DNA of 64,000 nucleotides, from positions 62,001-126,000 of the forward strand of contig NZ_AUNB01000073.1 of the NCBI RefSeq assembly GCF_000714545.1, given 5' to 3'. The stretch is from Thioclava indica. Its GTDB lineage: Bacteria; Pseudomonadota; Alphaproteobacteria; Rhodobacterales; Rhodobacteraceae. Position numbers and translations under genes: made by a program. Positions 52,182 through 62,326 of the stretch are shown here, piece by piece; positions within the stretch are counted from its first letter, which is position 1, and each line of letters starts with the position of its first letter. The notes beneath the pieces were generated by a model that worked only from the letters and a program-made list of their open reading frames with translations, had not been told where the DNA came from and ran no database searches.

Positions 52182-55100
52182 CTATCCCTGTTCAGGCACC
52201 AAAATTTCACGCTTGCCGACGTGGTTGGCGGCGCTGACAACACTTTGATCTTCCATCTGTTCAACCAGTTTCGCGGCCTTGTTATAGCCGATCCCCAATT
52301 TGCGCTGGATATACGAGGTCGAGCATTTGCGATCCTTGATCACGATTGCCACGGCCTGATCGTAAAGCGCATCCTCGCCGCCGGTATTGCCGCCCGTGTT
52401 CAGCCCCAGCACCGCGTCGATTTCAGATGCCGTGCCATCATCAGGCCCGTCGACCACGCCCGACATATATTCCGGCGGACCGAAGCTCTTGAGATGATTG
52501 ACGATTTCCTCAACCTCTTCATCCGACACAAACGGCCCGTGACAGCGCGTGATCTTACCGCCACCCGCCATATACAGCATGTCGCCCATGCCCAGTAGCT
52601 GCTCGGCGCCCTGCTCGCCCAGAATGGTGCGCGAGTCGATTTTTGATGTCACTTGGAAAGAGATCCGGGTCGGGAAGTTCGCCTTGATCGTGCCGGTGAT
52701 GACATCGACCGAGGGGCGCTGCGTCGCCATGATCAGGTGGATCCCCGAGGCCCGCGCCATCTGCGCAAGACGTTGGATGCACGCCTCGATTTCCTTGCCT
52801 GCGACCATCATAAGATCGGCCATCTCGTCGACGATTACGACGATATAGGGGAAGGATTCGGGCTGATATTCATCGGTTTCAAAGATCGGCTCGCCGGTTT
52901 CCTCATCGAAACCGGTCTGCACGGTGCGCTTGAACATCTCGCCTTTTTCAAGGCTTTCTTTGACGCGCCCGTTATAGCCCTCGATGTTGCGCACGCCCAT
53001 TTTAGACATTTTGCGATAGCGGTCCTCCATCTCGGAGACCACCCATTTCAGCGCCACAACCGCCTTTTTCGGGTCGGTCACAACCGGGCTGAGCAGATGC
53101 GGGATGCCGTCATAAACCGACAGTTCCAGCATCTTCGGGTCGATCATGATCAACCGGCATTCCTCGGGCGACAACCGATACAGTAGCGACAGGATCATCG
53201 TGTTGATCGCCACCGATTTACCCGAGCCCGTGGTCCCTGCAATCAGCAGGTGGGGCATCTTGGCAAGGTTGGTGACAATCGGCTCGCCACCGATCGTCTT
53301 GCCCAGTGCAAGCGGCAATTTGGTATTCTTGTCTTCGAAGTCGCGCGCGGACAGGATTTCGCGCAGCACGACCTTTTCGCGATGCTCGTTGGGCAGTTCG
53401 ATCCCGATCACAGAGCGCCCCGGCACTGTCGAAACGCGTGCCGACAGTGCTGACATCGAACGCGCGATATCATCGGCCAGACCGATCACACGGCTCGCCT
53501 TGAGACCCGGCGCGGGTTCAAGTTCGTACATCGTGACCACGGGACCGGGGCGCACCGAGACGATCTCGCCCTTCACGCCATAATCATCGAGCACCGATTC
53601 CAGCATCCGTGCGTTTTCTTCCAGTGCCTCATCAGACAGTTGGTGGCGCTGAATGGAAGTTGGGTTCGTCAGCAGCGAAAGCGGCGGCATTTCATAAGGC
53701 GCACTCGGCTTGGCCTCAAACGCCAGCTTCGGCTGGGCTTCCTCAAGGGCACGACGCGAGGGCGCTGCGGGTTTGCTGATCGGCTGCACGACGCGTTTCG
53801 CCTCGGGCTGTTTGATGACCTTGCGATCCAGCCCACGCGCGGCGGCGGGCAGTTCGGGAACCTCGGACTCGTAGGGCTGATGGGCGTCATAAGAATCGCT
53901 CATCGGCTCTTCGACCCATTGCGTCTCGCCGGTGGCCACGTCAAAGGCCCCCTCATCGCCAGAGTAGAAGTGATCGGTGCGCAGGTCCATCACGTCGCCA
54001 TCGTCCTCTTCGGGCGGGGTCCAGTCGGGATGGGTCCAATCGTAGCCTTGCTCAGCGGGCGCTTCGCGCGTCACCGTAACCGAGGGCGCGTGGCCGGGCA
54101 TGTAGCGCGGCGCGGCGTGCAAGGGCGGTTCGGCCCGCAGCATCGGCTCGGCACGCATTGCAGGTTGCGCTTGGCTCACTTGGGGCTGACGCGGGGCGCG
54201 CGCAAGGCGTTTTGCCACAGCTGCCAGAACCGAAGCAGGCGCTTGGGGTTCGGGTTCGATCATTGCTTCGGGCATGTCATGGGCCAGACGAGGTGCAGAT
54301 TCTACGGCGTAATCTGGCGCGTGGTCCGGCGTCACCACCGCAGCTTTACGGTTTTGCACGGCCTGCGTGATACGCGCACGAATACGGTCGTCGCTGGGGG
54401 CTTCTTGCGGCAGGTTTTCCCAATGCGGCTCGCTTTCAAACAGCTCGGGCGCGGGGTCATAGGCTTCATATTCGGGTTCAACGGGGCGGCGAATACGCGA
54501 CAAAAGCGACGGACGAACGGCCTCGACCTCAGGGGCCCAATGACCCGCGGCCAACGCCTGTTGCTCTTCCCAAGCGGCTAGTTCAGCGGCGCGTTCTGCG
54601 GCCAGCGCCTTGCGCTCGCGGGCGCGTTCGGCTGCCAGACGTGCGCCCTGCACCGAGGCAGACGCCCCTTTGCCCAGCACATTCATCACGCCGACATAAA
54701 CCGCCACCGTGCCCAACCACATGAACCGCACAATCGCGCGCAACTCGGGCTTGGTGAAGCCCAGCACAAACGCAGCCATCGCCAGCATCGCCGCTGCCAG
54801 AACCAGCGACAGCACTTTCAGGCCGAAAGCCCCCGATACCGGCACGATCCCGAGCAGCGAGCCTGCGATCATATCGCCAAAATGCCCGCCCAGACCAAAG
54901 GCCTGGCCCCATTGCGCGCCCGGCACCAGCAGAGCGGCGTAAACAGCGGCCATCGCCACAGCGATCGGGAAAAAGATCATGCGCGAGAGAGCGCGTTCTT
55001 CACCGCGGTGGGTGATCAAGCGCACACCCCAGACCAGCAAAGCTGCGGGCAGAAGCCACGCGCCATGCCCCACAATGACGAATAGCGGAGAGGCAATGCC

Positions 55101-55313
55101 CGCCCCGATCCGGCCAAGCCAGTTTTGCACCGGCTGATCCGAGGCCGCCATCCAACTGGGGTCTTCGGGAGCGTAGGAAAACAACATCATCGCCGCGAGA
55201 ACGCCGATCAGAACCAGAACGGCCCCCACCAACTCTTTGCCGCGCCGTTCAAGAACTGCCTGCGTGTCCTGATCGAATAGCGGATCGCGCTGTCGTACCT
55301 GATAAGATGCCAT
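52182..55313 (-). CDS. ftsK: DNA translocase FtsK
   Basis: FtsK moves chromosome ends to the division septum and activates XerCD at dif. The 1043-residue protein has four N-terminal membrane helices (about 30-190), a long Pro/Glu-rich linker (about 230-560), the RecA-type motor with Walker A GTTGSGKS at 693-700 and Walker [10 protein letters not shown] near 829, and a C-terminal gamma winged helix ([19 protein letters not shown]) that reads KOPS sites. The linker is long but within the family's variable range. It follows the aminotransferase gene by 12 bp. Confidence 0.97.
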   Translation of the reverse strand: MASYQVRQRDPLFDQDTQAVLERRGKELVGAVLVLIGVLAAMMLFSYAPEDPSWMAASDQPVQNWLGRIGAGIASPLFVIVGHGAWLLPAALLVWGVRLITHRGEERALSRMIFFPIAVAMAAVYAALLVPGAQWGQAFGLGGHFGDMIAGSLLGIVPVSGAFGLKVLSLVLAAAMLAMAAFVLGFTKPELRAIVRFMWLGTVAVYVGVMNVLGKGASASVQGARLAAERARERKALAAERAAELAAWEEQQALAAGHWAPEVEAVRPSLLSRIRRPVEPEYEAYDPAPELFESEPHWENLPQEAPSDDRIRARITQAVQNRKAAVVTPDHAPDYAVESAPRLAHDMPEAMIEPEPQAPASVLAAVAKRLARAPRQPQVSQAQPAMRAEPMLRAEPPLHAAPRYMPGHAPSVTVTREAPAEQGYDWTHPDWTPPEEDDGDVMDLRTDHFYSGDEGAFDVATGETQWVEEPMSDSYDAHQPYESEVPELPAAARGLDRKVIKQPEAKRVVQPISKPAAPSRRALEEAQPKLAFEAKPSAPYEMPPLSLLTNPTSIQRHQLSDEALEENARMLESVLDDYGVKGEIVSVRPGPVVTMYELEPAPGLKASRVIGLADDIARSMSALSARVSTVPGRSVIGIELPNEHREKVVLREILSARDFEDKNTKLPLALGKTIGGEPIVTNLAKMPHLLIAGTTGSGKSVAINTMILSLLYRLSPEECRLIMIDPKMLELSVYDGIPHLLSPVVTDPKKAVVALKWVVSEMEDRYRKMSKMGVRNIEGYNGRVKESLEKGEMFKRTVQTGFDEETGEPIFETDEYQPESFPYIVVIVDEMADLMMVAGKEIEACIQRLAQMARASGIHLIMATQRPSVDVITGTIKANFPTRISFQVTSKIDSRTILGEQGAEQLLGMGDMLYMAGGGKITRCHGPFVSDEEVEEIVNHLKSFGPPEYMSGVVDGPDDGTASEIDAVLGLNTGGNTGGEDALYDQAVAIVIKDRKCSTSYIQRKLGIGYNKAAKLVEQMEDQSVVSAANHVGKREILVPEQG

Positions 55314-55325
55314 AACCTACCGTCC

Positions 55326-56504
55326 TCAACCGTAAAGGCAGTCGCGTAGCTGAGTAAGCCCGCGCTGCGTTTCTTCTTTTGGGGCGACCAAGGCCACCCG
55401 TATGAACCCCTTACCGGGATTTTCTCCATTTACGTCGCGCGCCAGATAGGCGCCCGGCAAGACCCGAATTCCGGTCTCTTGCCATAGTTTCAGCGTGGCC
55501 GCCTCGCCATCCTTGACGGGCAGCCACAGGAAAAACCCGCCATCGGGCAGCTTGAACCCGTCCAACCCCGCGAATACCGCGCCTGCGATATCGTATTTCT
55601 CGTTATATAGCCGCCGACTTTCGACCACATGCGCCTCATCGGCCCAAGCGCGTTCGGCGACACGCTGCAAAGGCTGGGGTAGCGGCGCACCGGCATAAGC
55701 GCGCAAGCGGCGAAGATGCCGGATGCTTTGCGGGCCAGCAGCCAAAAAGCCCGAGCGCAGCCCCGGCAGGTTCGAGCGTTTCGAGAGCGAGTGGAAAATC
55801 ACCACGCGCTCGGGGTCGATGCCCTGTTCTGCCGCGACTTGGGCGGCCCCTACGGGGGCAGCCTCGCGCCAGATCTCGGAATAGCATTCATCCGCGAAGA
55901 TGCGGAAATCGTGCTTTTCGGCGAGCGCCAGCAGATCGGCCAGATAGTCGCGCGAGGCCACAGCCCCCTGCGGGTTCGACGGCGAGCACAGATAGGCCAC
56001 GCTCACACGATCCAGAATTTCAGGCGCAAGTGCCGCATAATCAGGCAGGAATCCAGTTTCGGGGCCTGCGGGCACGAAAACCGGCTCTGCGCCGACCGCA
56101 GCCGCCGCCACCGCGTAAACCTGATAAAACGGGTTCGGGATCAGGATCGCGGGCTGTTTGCCGTTCTTCAGCTCGGGCGCCAGCGCCATCGCCGCGTTGA
56201 AAAGCCCTTCGCGCGTGCCATTGAGAGCCATGATCCGCTCGGGTCCAATCGCGACATCGTAGCGCTGCTTCAGCCAGCTTGAGATCGCGTCCAACAGCTC
56301 GGGCGTGCCGTCATTCGCGGGGTATTTCCCAAACTCTTCAAGGCTTTGCGCGATCACCTCACCGACGAAATCAGGCATAGGATGACGTGGCTCGCCGATG
56401 GACATGGCGAGGGTCGCGCCGCCGGGCGCGTGCGAATCAAGCAGCCCCCGCAAACGCGGAAACGCATATTCGGGCAGGTTCGAAAACCGCTCGGGAAAAT
56501 CCAT
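55326..56504 (-). CDS. Class I/II PLP aminotransferase, possible succinyl-DAP transaminase
   Basis: A 392-residue fold-type I aminotransferase. The PLP-lysine motif is SLSKRSNLPGLRSGF; LCSPSNPQGAV holds the Asn and ICADECYSE-type FADECYSEIW the Asp. Start and end MDFPERFSNLPEYAFPRL match enzymes annotated as N-succinyldiaminopimelate aminotransferase (DapC-like), which supply the substrate of DapE encoded at 32814. Substrate assignment is by similarity only. The ATG at 56504 is preferred over the adjacent 56507 by ribosome-site spacing. Confidence 0.85.
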   Translation of the reverse strand: MDFPERFSNLPEYAFPRLRGLLDSHAPGGATLAMSIGEPRHPMPDFVGEVIAQSLEEFGKYPANDGTPELLDAISSWLKQRYDVAIGPERIMALNGTREGLFNAAMALAPELKNGKQPAILIPNPFYQVYAVAAAAVGAEPVFVPAGPETGFLPDYAALAPEILDRVSVAYLCSPSNPQGAVASRDYLADLLALAEKHDFRIFADECYSEIWREAAPVGAAQVAAEQGIDPERVVIFHSLSKRSNLPGLRSGFLAAGPQSIRHLRRLRAYAGAPLPQPLQRVAERAWADEAHVVESRRLYNEKYDIAGAVFAGLDGFKLPDGGFFLWLPVKDGEAATLKLWQETGIRVLPGAYLARDVNGENPGKGFIRVALVAPKEETQRGLTQLRDCLYG

Positions 56505-56625
56505 CATTGCCTCATGGTTCGGAGTCTATGTCGCCCCGTATTGAGACACAGGTTACAAAACCCAAGCGGGCGCGTCCAGAAAAAGACAGCGCTTAAAGTG
56601 GCTTGACACACAAGACTGTGACTTT

Positions 56626-57942
56626 TCAGACGAGCGCTGATTCTGCAGCCACCCCAAGACGCAGCAGGCGGTCCTCGGCCATCGGCGCGCCCATCAACGA
56701 AATCCCGCATGACGCCACGCCCGTTGGCAGGCTCAGCGCGCAAAGACCCAGAATGTTGGCAATCCGCGTATTGCGCAGCGCCAGCAGGTTTTCCGTCTCG
56801 AAATAGGCCTTATCGGTCAGCAGACGTTGCGCATCGGGGGGCTCAATCGGTGCGGTGGGCACGAGCACGGCGTCATATTCCGCCGTGGCGGCCAAATAGT
56901 CCGCGCGATAGCCCGCCAGCGCATGCCAGCCCGCCACATAATCCGAGGCCAGCACATCGCGCCCGCTACGGAAGCGCTCCAAGATCAGCGGATACATCTT
57001 GTCGGGCGCGGCCTCGATCAGGTGTTTCCACTCGCCATACGCCTCGGGCGCAAACAGAATGCCCGACAGATCCATCGCAGGCGCGACCATCGACAGACCG
57101 CGCCGTTCAATGACAGCGCCCGCCTTGGCGAGGCGATCTACCGCCGTCTCAAATCCCTGCACCGGTTTTTCGCGCGTCCCCTCAAACGGCAGCCCTTCGA
57201 GCACCAAAAGGCGCGTGCCTGTCAGCGTTGCGTCGCGCAGATCGGGGGCGTTGCGCCCCTCAAGAAGCGCAAGGATATGGGCGCAATCCTCGACATTGCG
57301 CGCCAGCGGACCGACGGAGTCAAAGCTGCGGCAAAGCGGCACGACCCCGCGCGTCGACACCCGGCCATGCGTCGTTTTGAAGCCCACCAGATCGTTCCAC
57401 GCCGCCGGAATACGCACCGATCCGCCCGTATCCGAGCCAACCGCACCCGCCGCCAGTCCCCGCGCCACCGAGAGCGCCGCCCCAGAGGACGACCCACCCG
57501 GCGCAAGCTTTGCGTTATGAATATTGGCTGGCGTGGCGGTCATCGGGTTCACGCCCAAGCCGGAAAAAGCCAGCTCGGTCATATGGGTTTTGCCCAGACA
57601 AACCGCCCCACCCAAGCCCGCTTGCGCCAATACCTCGGCATCTGCATCAGGCACCCGACCTGCCAACAAACGAGACCCGGACTCGGTTGCCACACCCGCG
57701 CTGTCGAACAAGTCCTTCCAGCTCAGCGCGACGCCGTCCAGCACCCCGCGCCGCTGGCTGGCTTTGGCGCGCTGATGGGCGGCCATTGCTTCATCGCGGG
57801 CGCGCTGAGGCGTAAGGCGGATATAAATGTCGTCCCAATGCTGCGCGGCATCCAGATAGGCTTCGGTCTGCTCCACCGGATCAAGCTGCCCCGCCGCAAT
57901 CGCGCGCCCCTGTTCCACCGCACCTGCCAGCCGCCATTCCAT
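56626..57942 (-). CDS. Amidase signature family protein (GatA-like)
   Basis: A 438-residue amidase-signature enzyme. The Ser-cisSer-Lys triad is recognisable: Lys in LSWKDLFDSAG, and the glycine/serine block PGGSSSGAALSVA, then GSDTGGSVRIPAAW. Such proteins hydrolyse amides, or act as GatA in Asp/Glu-tRNA amidation, but no gatB or gatC is near and the length is short for GatA, so a free amidase is more likely. It lies upstream of the aminotransferase gene on the same strand with a 120-bp gap. Confidence 0.87.
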   Translation of the reverse strand: MEWRLAGAVEQGRAIAAGQLDPVEQTEAYLDAAQHWDDIYIRLTPQRARDEAMAAHQRAKASQRRGVLDGVALSWKDLFDSAGVATESGSRLLAGRVPDADAEVLAQAGLGGAVCLGKTHMTELAFSGLGVNPMTATPANIHNAKLAPGGSSSGAALSVARGLAAGAVGSDTGGSVRIPAAWNDLVGFKTTHGRVSTRGVVPLCRSFDSVGPLARNVEDCAHILALLEGRNAPDLRDATLTGTRLLVLEGLPFEGTREKPVQGFETAVDRLAKAGAVIERRGLSMVAPAMDLSGILFAPEAYGEWKHLIEAAPDKMYPLILERFRSGRDVLASDYVAGWHALAGYRADYLAATAEYDAVLVPTAPIEPPDAQRLLTDKAYFETENLLALRNTRIANILGLCALSLPTGVASCGISLMGAPMAEDRLLRLGVAAESALV

Positions 57943-58025
57943 GCCCGTCTCCTTACTTATTTGACGTCACGCTAGCGACACCGGCGCGCATGGACAATCC
58001 CGCTCGGCACGCCATAGTAAGCAGC

Positions 58026-59252
58026 ATGAAATATGATTCCGATGTCCTGATCGTTGGCGGCGGGCTGAACGGCCCTGCATTGGCTCTGGCACTGGCCTCG
58101 GCAGGCGTCAGCGTCACGCTGGTTGATGCCGCTCCCGCGCGCCAACGCGCCACCGATACGTTTGACGGGCGCGCCTATGCGCTTGCGATTGCGTCGCAGA
58201 AATTGCTGGCTACGCTTGGGGTTTGGGGCGCTATTGCCGACACCGCGCAGCCGATGATGGAGGTCAAGGCCAGCGATGGTCACGCCGGCGAAGGGGCCGC
58301 GCCGTTTTTCCTGCACTTCGACGCGCGCGAACTGGATCAGGCGCCGGTCGGCTACATGCTTGAAGACCGCTATCTGTATCGCGCCTTTCTGGACGCGATG
58401 GAGGCCGATCCCGCGATCACCTTGATCCATGACACGCAAGTCACCAAGCAAACGGTCGAGCCGGGCGCGATCGCCGCGACACTGTCGGACGGGCGCAGCT
58501 TGCGCGCCAAGCTGCTGGTCGGGGCCGATGGGCGACGCTCGGGCGTGGCGGAACGTGCGGGCATCACGCGCGAAGGCTGGGGCTATGGTCAGACCGCCCT
58601 CGTCGCGGCAATTGAGCATGAGCTGCCTCATAACGGCGTGGCGCATCAGTTCTTCATGCCCTCGGGACCGCTGGCGATTTTGCCGCTCAAAGGCAACCGT
58701 TCGTCGATCGTCTGGAGCGAGAAAGACGAAACCGCCCAAGCCATCGCCGCGCTGGATGACGCCGATTTCCTCGCGGTGCTACGCCCGCGTTTCGGGGATT
58801 TTCTGGGCGAGATCAAACTCGCCGGGCCGCGCTTTAGCTATCCGCTGAACCTGACGCTCGCCAACGCCTATGCCGCGCCGCGTATCGCACTGGTGGGCGA
58901 TGCGGCGCATGGCGTGCATCCGATTGCAGGCCAAGGGCTGAACCTCGGGCTGCGGGATGTGGCCGCCTTGGCCGAGGTGCTGGTTGAGGCCGTGCGCCGT
59001 GGCGAAGACATTGGCGCGCTGGATGTGTTGGAGCGCTATCAGGGCTGGCGGCGTTTCGATGCCACCACGCTTGCACTGGGGATGGACAGCGTCAACAGGC
59101 TGTTTTCCAACAACAATCCGCTGCTTCGTGCGGGTCGTGATCTTGGCATGGGGATCGTGCAGGCTATGCCCGCGCTGCGTCAGGGGTTCATGCGCCAAGC
59201 GGCAGGGCTGTCAGGCCCCCTGCCCCGCCTCTTGCAAGGTCGACCGCTCTAA
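58026..59252 (+). CDS. FAD-dependent UbiH/COQ6-family hydroxylase
   Basis: A 408-residue flavoprotein monooxygenase of ubiquinone synthesis. The N-terminal FAD loop is VGGGLNGPALALALASAG, the middle carries LVGADGRRSGVAERAG, and the second FAD motif is LVGDAAHGVHPIAGQGLNLGLRD. It hydroxylates the aromatic ring at one of three positions; which one cannot be told without comparison. The start at 58026 fits the family. The convergent Trm112-like gene ends 10 bp from its stop. Confidence 0.9.
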   Translation: MKYDSDVLIVGGGLNGPALALALASAGVSVTLVDAAPARQRATDTFDGRAYALAIASQKLLATLGVWGAIADTAQPMMEVKASDGHAGEGAAPFFLHFDARELDQAPVGYMLEDRYLYRAFLDAMEADPAITLIHDTQVTKQTVEPGAIAATLSDGRSLRAKLLVGADGRRSGVAERAGITREGWGYGQTALVAAIEHELPHNGVAHQFFMPSGPLAILPLKGNRSSIVWSEKDETAQAIAALDDADFLAVLRPRFGDFLGEIKLAGPRFSYPLNLTLANAYAAPRIALVGDAAHGVHPIAGQGLNLGLRDVAALAEVLVEAVRRGEDIGALDVLERYQGWRRFDATTLALGMDSVNRLFSNNNPLLRAGRDLGMGIVQAMPALRQGFMRQAAGLSGPLPRLLQGRPL

Positions 59253-59261
59253 TCGTCGCGC

Positions 59262-59489
59262 TTAATCGTCAAGGCGACGCGCTTCGTCTTCCAGCAGGAT
59301 CGGAATACCGCCGCGAATGGGAAACGCCAGATGGGCGGGCTTTGAAATCAACTCCTGCGCCTCGGCATCATAGTGCAGAACTGCATGGGTCAGCGGGCAG
59401 ACCAACGCCTCTAGCATGTGGCGATCAAACAACGGCTTGGCGCGTTCGTTTTGCGCCTCAGCATTTGGCTTATCGGTCGCGTCGCTCAT
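59262..59489 (-). CDS. Trm112-family small protein
   Basis: A 75-residue Trm112/YcaR-like protein with the core [34 protein letters not shown]. It has only one cysteine of the usual zinc-binding set, so it may not bind zinc. Trm112-like proteins act as methyltransferase partners in some organisms; the partner here is unknown. Its start overlaps the Lon-N gene stop by 4 bp. Confidence 0.9.
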   Translation of the reverse strand: MSDATDKPNAEAQNERAKPLFDRHMLEALVCPLTHAVLHYDAEAQELISKPAHLAFPIRGGIPILLEDEARRLDD

Positions 59490-60142
59490 TGCAGTTTCTC
59501 CTCACTGCCGCCGTGCAGCGCGTATTCCAGCAGCGTCACTAAGGTTTCCCGCCGCGTCGAAAGACAGGGCGCCTCTAGCATCGCCTGCTTATCTTCAGGC
59601 TCTAAAGGCAACAGCATTCCAAGGGAATTGATCAGCAATTCCTCTTCCGCCTCTTGCAAAGACTCCCAGTCGGTGTCCAACCCTTGCGCCACGAAATAGC
59701 GCTCGAGCAGATCGAAAAAGGCATCACGATCAAAGCCGCTATCGTGCTCCGCCGGGCCAAGGTCGCGCGCGAAGGGCTTCCAATCAATGTTGGCACACAA
59801 ATAGGGCGTGAACCCCTCTTTCTCGCTGAGGAACCGAAAGCGCGACACACCCGCAAGCGTGATCATATAACGCCCGTCTTCGGTCTCGGAAAATCCGGTC
59901 AGACGCCCCGCACAACCAATCGCGTTGAGGTGGTTCTGCCCCTCCGGCCCCTTGAGCGGCTGGATCATCCCGATCAGCCGCTGTGGCGTTTTCATGCAAT
60001 CCTCGATCATCTGCAAATAGCGCGGCTCGAAGATATGCAAAGGCAGCCGCGCCCGAGGCAGCAGCAGCGCCCCGGGAAGCGGGAAAAGCGGAAGAGTGTC
60101 GGGCAGGTCGCCGTGTTTAATCATTCCCCCGAGATAGGTCAT
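59486..60142 (-). CDS. LON peptidase substrate-binding domain protein
   Basis: A 218-residue protein made of a Lon N-terminal (LAN/PUA-like) domain without ATPase or protease: [35 protein letters not shown] and [10 protein letters not shown]. Such stand-alone proteins are common in alphaproteobacteria; a role in substrate binding or proteolysis control is assumed. An internal ATG at 60124 (MIKHGDLPD) is a possible start. It lies between the YbbN-like and Trm112-like genes. Confidence 0.88.
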   Translation of the reverse strand: MTYLGGMIKHGDLPDTLPLFPLPGALLLPRARLPLHIFEPRYLQMIEDCMKTPQRLIGMIQPLKGPEGQNHLNAIGCAGRLTGFSETEDGRYMITLAGVSRFRFLSEKEGFTPYLCANIDWKPFARDLGPAEHDSGFDRDAFFDLLERYFVAQGLDTDWESLQEAEEELLINSLGMLLPLEPEDKQAMLEAPCLSTRRETLVTLLEYALHGGSEEKLQ

Positions 60143-60150
60143 CGGACTGA

Positions 60151-61065
60151 TCAGGCAAATATCATCGACGACAAGCGGCGCCGACCCGACTGCACAACCG
60201 GATCATTGGGCTTGAGCGCGTCGAAGATGGTGAACAGCTGCGTCTTGGCCGCGCCGTCATTCCATTCGCGGTCGCGACGGAACAGATCAAGCAATTGATC
60301 GACCGCGCCCGCAGCATCCCCCGCCGCATAAAGCGCCTGCGCATAGTCAAAGCGCGCCTGAAGATCATCCGCGTTGGCATCGACCTTGGCCTTGAGATCG
60401 TCCAGCGGACCCGCCGATTGCGCCTGTTTTGCCAGATCAAGCTGAGCGCGCGCGGCCTCAATCGGGGCGGCATCCGTCAGCTTGGCAGGCACGCCCGCAA
60501 GCGCAGCCCCCGCGCCATCCAGATCCTCCAAGGCGATACGCGCGCGGATCAAACCGCTATGCGCCTCGGCCAGTTCCGGGTCTTCGTCCAGGATTGCCGC
60601 GAAGGTTTCTGCGGCGTCCTCTGCCGCGCCCTCGGTCAGCATCGCCTCGGCCGCCTCGACGGCATCCGCAAGACCATTATCCGCGCCGCCGCCAGCCTCA
60701 ATCACCTTGGCGACGAACGCCTTAATCTCGGATGCTGGCAACGCGCCCTGAAAGCCGTCAATCGGCTGACCTTGCCAGAATGCGTAAACCGTCGGGATAG
60801 ATTGCACGCGCAACTGACCCGCAATCCCTTGGTTTTCATCGACATTGACCTTGGCCATCACGACCGCGCCTTTTGCGGCCATCACCTCTGCCTCAAGCGC
60901 TGGGCCAAGCTGTTTGCACGGGCCACACCACGGCGCCCAGAAATCAACGATGACCGGCACGGTCTGCGATTTCTCGACCACCTCGGCCATGAAATTGGCC
61001 TCGGATACGTCCTTGATCAGATCGCCTGCGGGGGCGGATTTTTGCGTGGCACCAAGTTCTAGCAT
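60151..61065 (-). CDS. YbbN/CnoX-like thioredoxin-domain TPR protein
   Basis: A 304-residue protein: a thioredoxin domain with the CGPC active site (W46-C47-G48-P49-C50) and a helical C-terminal TPR half (AEAHSGLIRARIALEDLDGAG and later helices). E. coli CnoX has a different active-site sequence and acts as a chaperone with GroEL; here the redox CxxC is intact. A chaperedoxin role is inferred from layout. The ATG at 61065 follows GAGAG; ATG 61077 would add four residues. Confidence 0.88.
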   Translation of the reverse strand: MLELGATQKSAPAGDLIKDVSEANFMAEVVEKSQTVPVIVDFWAPWCGPCKQLGPALEAEVMAAKGAVVMAKVNVDENQGIAGQLRVQSIPTVYAFWQGQPIDGFQGALPASEIKAFVAKVIEAGGGADNGLADAVEAAEAMLTEGAAEDAAETFAAILDEDPELAEAHSGLIRARIALEDLDGAGAALAGVPAKLTDAAPIEAARAQLDLAKQAQSAGPLDDLKAKVDANADDLQARFDYAQALYAAGDAAGAVDQLLDLFRRDREWNDGAAKTQLFTIFDALKPNDPVVQSGRRRLSSMIFA

Positions 61066-61143
61066 GTCTCTCACCATCGGGTTCGGAGTTTCCGTTTTTA
61101 TATGGCGCGCGCGGGTGGAAACGCAAACCCCGAATGTCCTGCG

Positions 61144-61737
61144 TCAGGACGTCGCGAGTGGCGGCAAGGCGCGCCCGGTCACTTCAAGCACCTGTGCAAT
61201 CTGCCCTTGCGCCTGCTCCGCCCCGCCCAACTGCCCATCAATCGCCAACAGCGCCAAGCCATGCGTGACCGACCACAAATACAGCGCCAATGAGCGCGCC
61301 TGATCTGGTGGCACCTGTGCCTCAAGCGCGGTGCGCAACGTCGCAAACGCCTGCGCGCGCATGGCCCGCAACGCGGCACCTGCCTGCGATTTCGCCGCCA
61401 GACCATCGGAAAACATCAGCCGATACAGCCCCGGATTGGCCTGCGCAAAACCGATATAGACCATTCCCATTGCATTCACGCCATCCCCCGATCGCGCGTT
61501 GTCCAGCGCGGCTGAGAGCTCGCCAAACCCCTGTTCCGCCACCGCCTGCGCGATGGCCTCGAGATTGCGGAAATGATGGTAGGCGGCAGGGGCCGACACC
61601 CCGACGCGGCGGGCAATCTCGCGCAGGCTAAGCGCGGGTGGCCCGCCTTCTTCCAGCAATATACGCGCGCTGTCCAACAGTGCTTTGCGCAAATCGCCAT
61701 GATGATAGGTGTCCTCGTGTTTAGCTGTGCGCGACAT
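61144..61737 (-). CDS. TetR/AcrR family transcriptional regulator
   Basis: A 197-residue regulator with an N-terminal HTH (LREIARRVGVSAPAAYHHF, residues about 38-57) and a helical ligand domain with a hydrophobic pocket. It is divergent from a small membrane-protein gene (76-bp gap holding TGTCA-ATC-TGACA and twice GGCGTTAA), which it probably represses along with itself. The ligand is unknown. Confidence 0.9.
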   Translation of the reverse strand: MSRTAKHEDTYHHGDLRKALLDSARILLEEGGPPALSLREIARRVGVSAPAAYHHFRNLEAIAQAVAEQGFGELSAALDNARSGDGVNAMGMVYIGFAQANPGLYRLMFSDGLAAKSQAGAALRAMRAQAFATLRTALEAQVPPDQARSLALYLWSVTHGLALLAIDGQLGGAEQAQGQIAQVLEVTGRALPPLATS

Positions 61738-61759
61738 CGTGATCGCCCCCTATCTTTAC

Positions 61760-61779
61760 GGCGTTAAAATTGGCGTTAA
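61760..61779. repeat. GGCGTTAA direct repeat in TetR gap
   Basis: GGCGTTAA occurs at 61760-61767 and 61772-61779, spaced 12 bp start to start. Direct or inverted repeats at this position often overlap the promoter of a divergent regulator gene. Confidence 0.5.
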
Positions 61780-61788
61780 CTTGGCTCA

Positions 61789-61801
61789 TGTCAATCTGAC
61801 A
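61789..61801. promoter_or_regulatory. Candidate TetR operator
   Basis: TGTCA (61789-61793) and TGACA (61797-61801) are perfect arms around ATC, 13 bp before the membrane-protein start and 52 bp from the TetR start. This fits a TetR-type dyad, but arms are short. Confidence 0.45.
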
Positions 61802-61813
61802 CAAGGCGATAAG

Positions 61814-62326
61814 ATGTCACATATTCCCACATACGTTTATTTTCTGTTCGCAGGTCTGGTGTGGCTGGGCGTCAAACGCCTGCACGCCCGCACGATCCGG
61901 GTAGAGCGACTGGCCCTGATGCCCGTCATCTTTGGCGCGTTAGGACTACACGGGTTTTTCGGAATTTTCCCGCAGGCATCGTCATTTGACCTGATACTCG
62001 CTGTCATCGGCGGCGCAGTAGGGATTGCGCTGGGCTGGCTGCACGCGGCCCGCTGGAGCGTCAAAATCGACGTCGCCACAAGACAATTAACAACGCCCGG
62101 CGACCCGATGCTCTTGGTCCTGATTTTGCTGATCTTCGCCTTTGAATTCACGCTACATTACGGCGCAGCGGCGGGGGCAAGCTGGTTTGCAAGTCCGCTT
62201 ACGCCACCGCTGGCGGCCGCAATCTGGGCCGCGCTTTTCGGGCTAAGCGCCGGGCGAAATCTGAACCTGGCCACACGCTCTGCCCGCGCCAGTCAAAGAT
62301 CGAAGCTGGCAAACACCGGCGCATGA
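61814..62326 (+). CDS. DUF6622-like membrane protein
   Basis: A 170-residue protein with five or so hydrophobic segments (HIPTYVYFLFAGLVWLGVKR, then MPVIFGALGLHGFFGIF, LILAVIGGAVGIALGWLHA, MLLVLILLIFAFEF and PLAAAIWAALFGL). The pattern matches the DUF6622 group of small bacterial membrane proteins; the role is unknown. It is likely controlled by the divergent TetR. The last 34 bp overlap the convergent exonuclease gene. Confidence 0.78.
   Translation: MSHIPTYVYFLFAGLVWLGVKRLHARTIRVERLALMPVIFGALGLHGFFGIFPQASSFDLILAVIGGAVGIALGWLHAARWSVKIDVATRQLTTPGDPMLLVLILLIFAFEFTLHYGAAAGASWFASPLTPPLAAAIWAALFGLSAGRNLNLATRSARASQRSKLANTGA

Noticed and set aside
53640-54581. 313-codon open frame on the plus strand
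   Set aside because: Antisense to the FtsK linker region; low-complexity shadow of a Pro/Glu-rich segment.
56626-57942. GatA of the tRNA amidotransferase
   Set aside because: The protein is short for GatA, and gatB and gatC are not adjacent; a free amidase is more likely.
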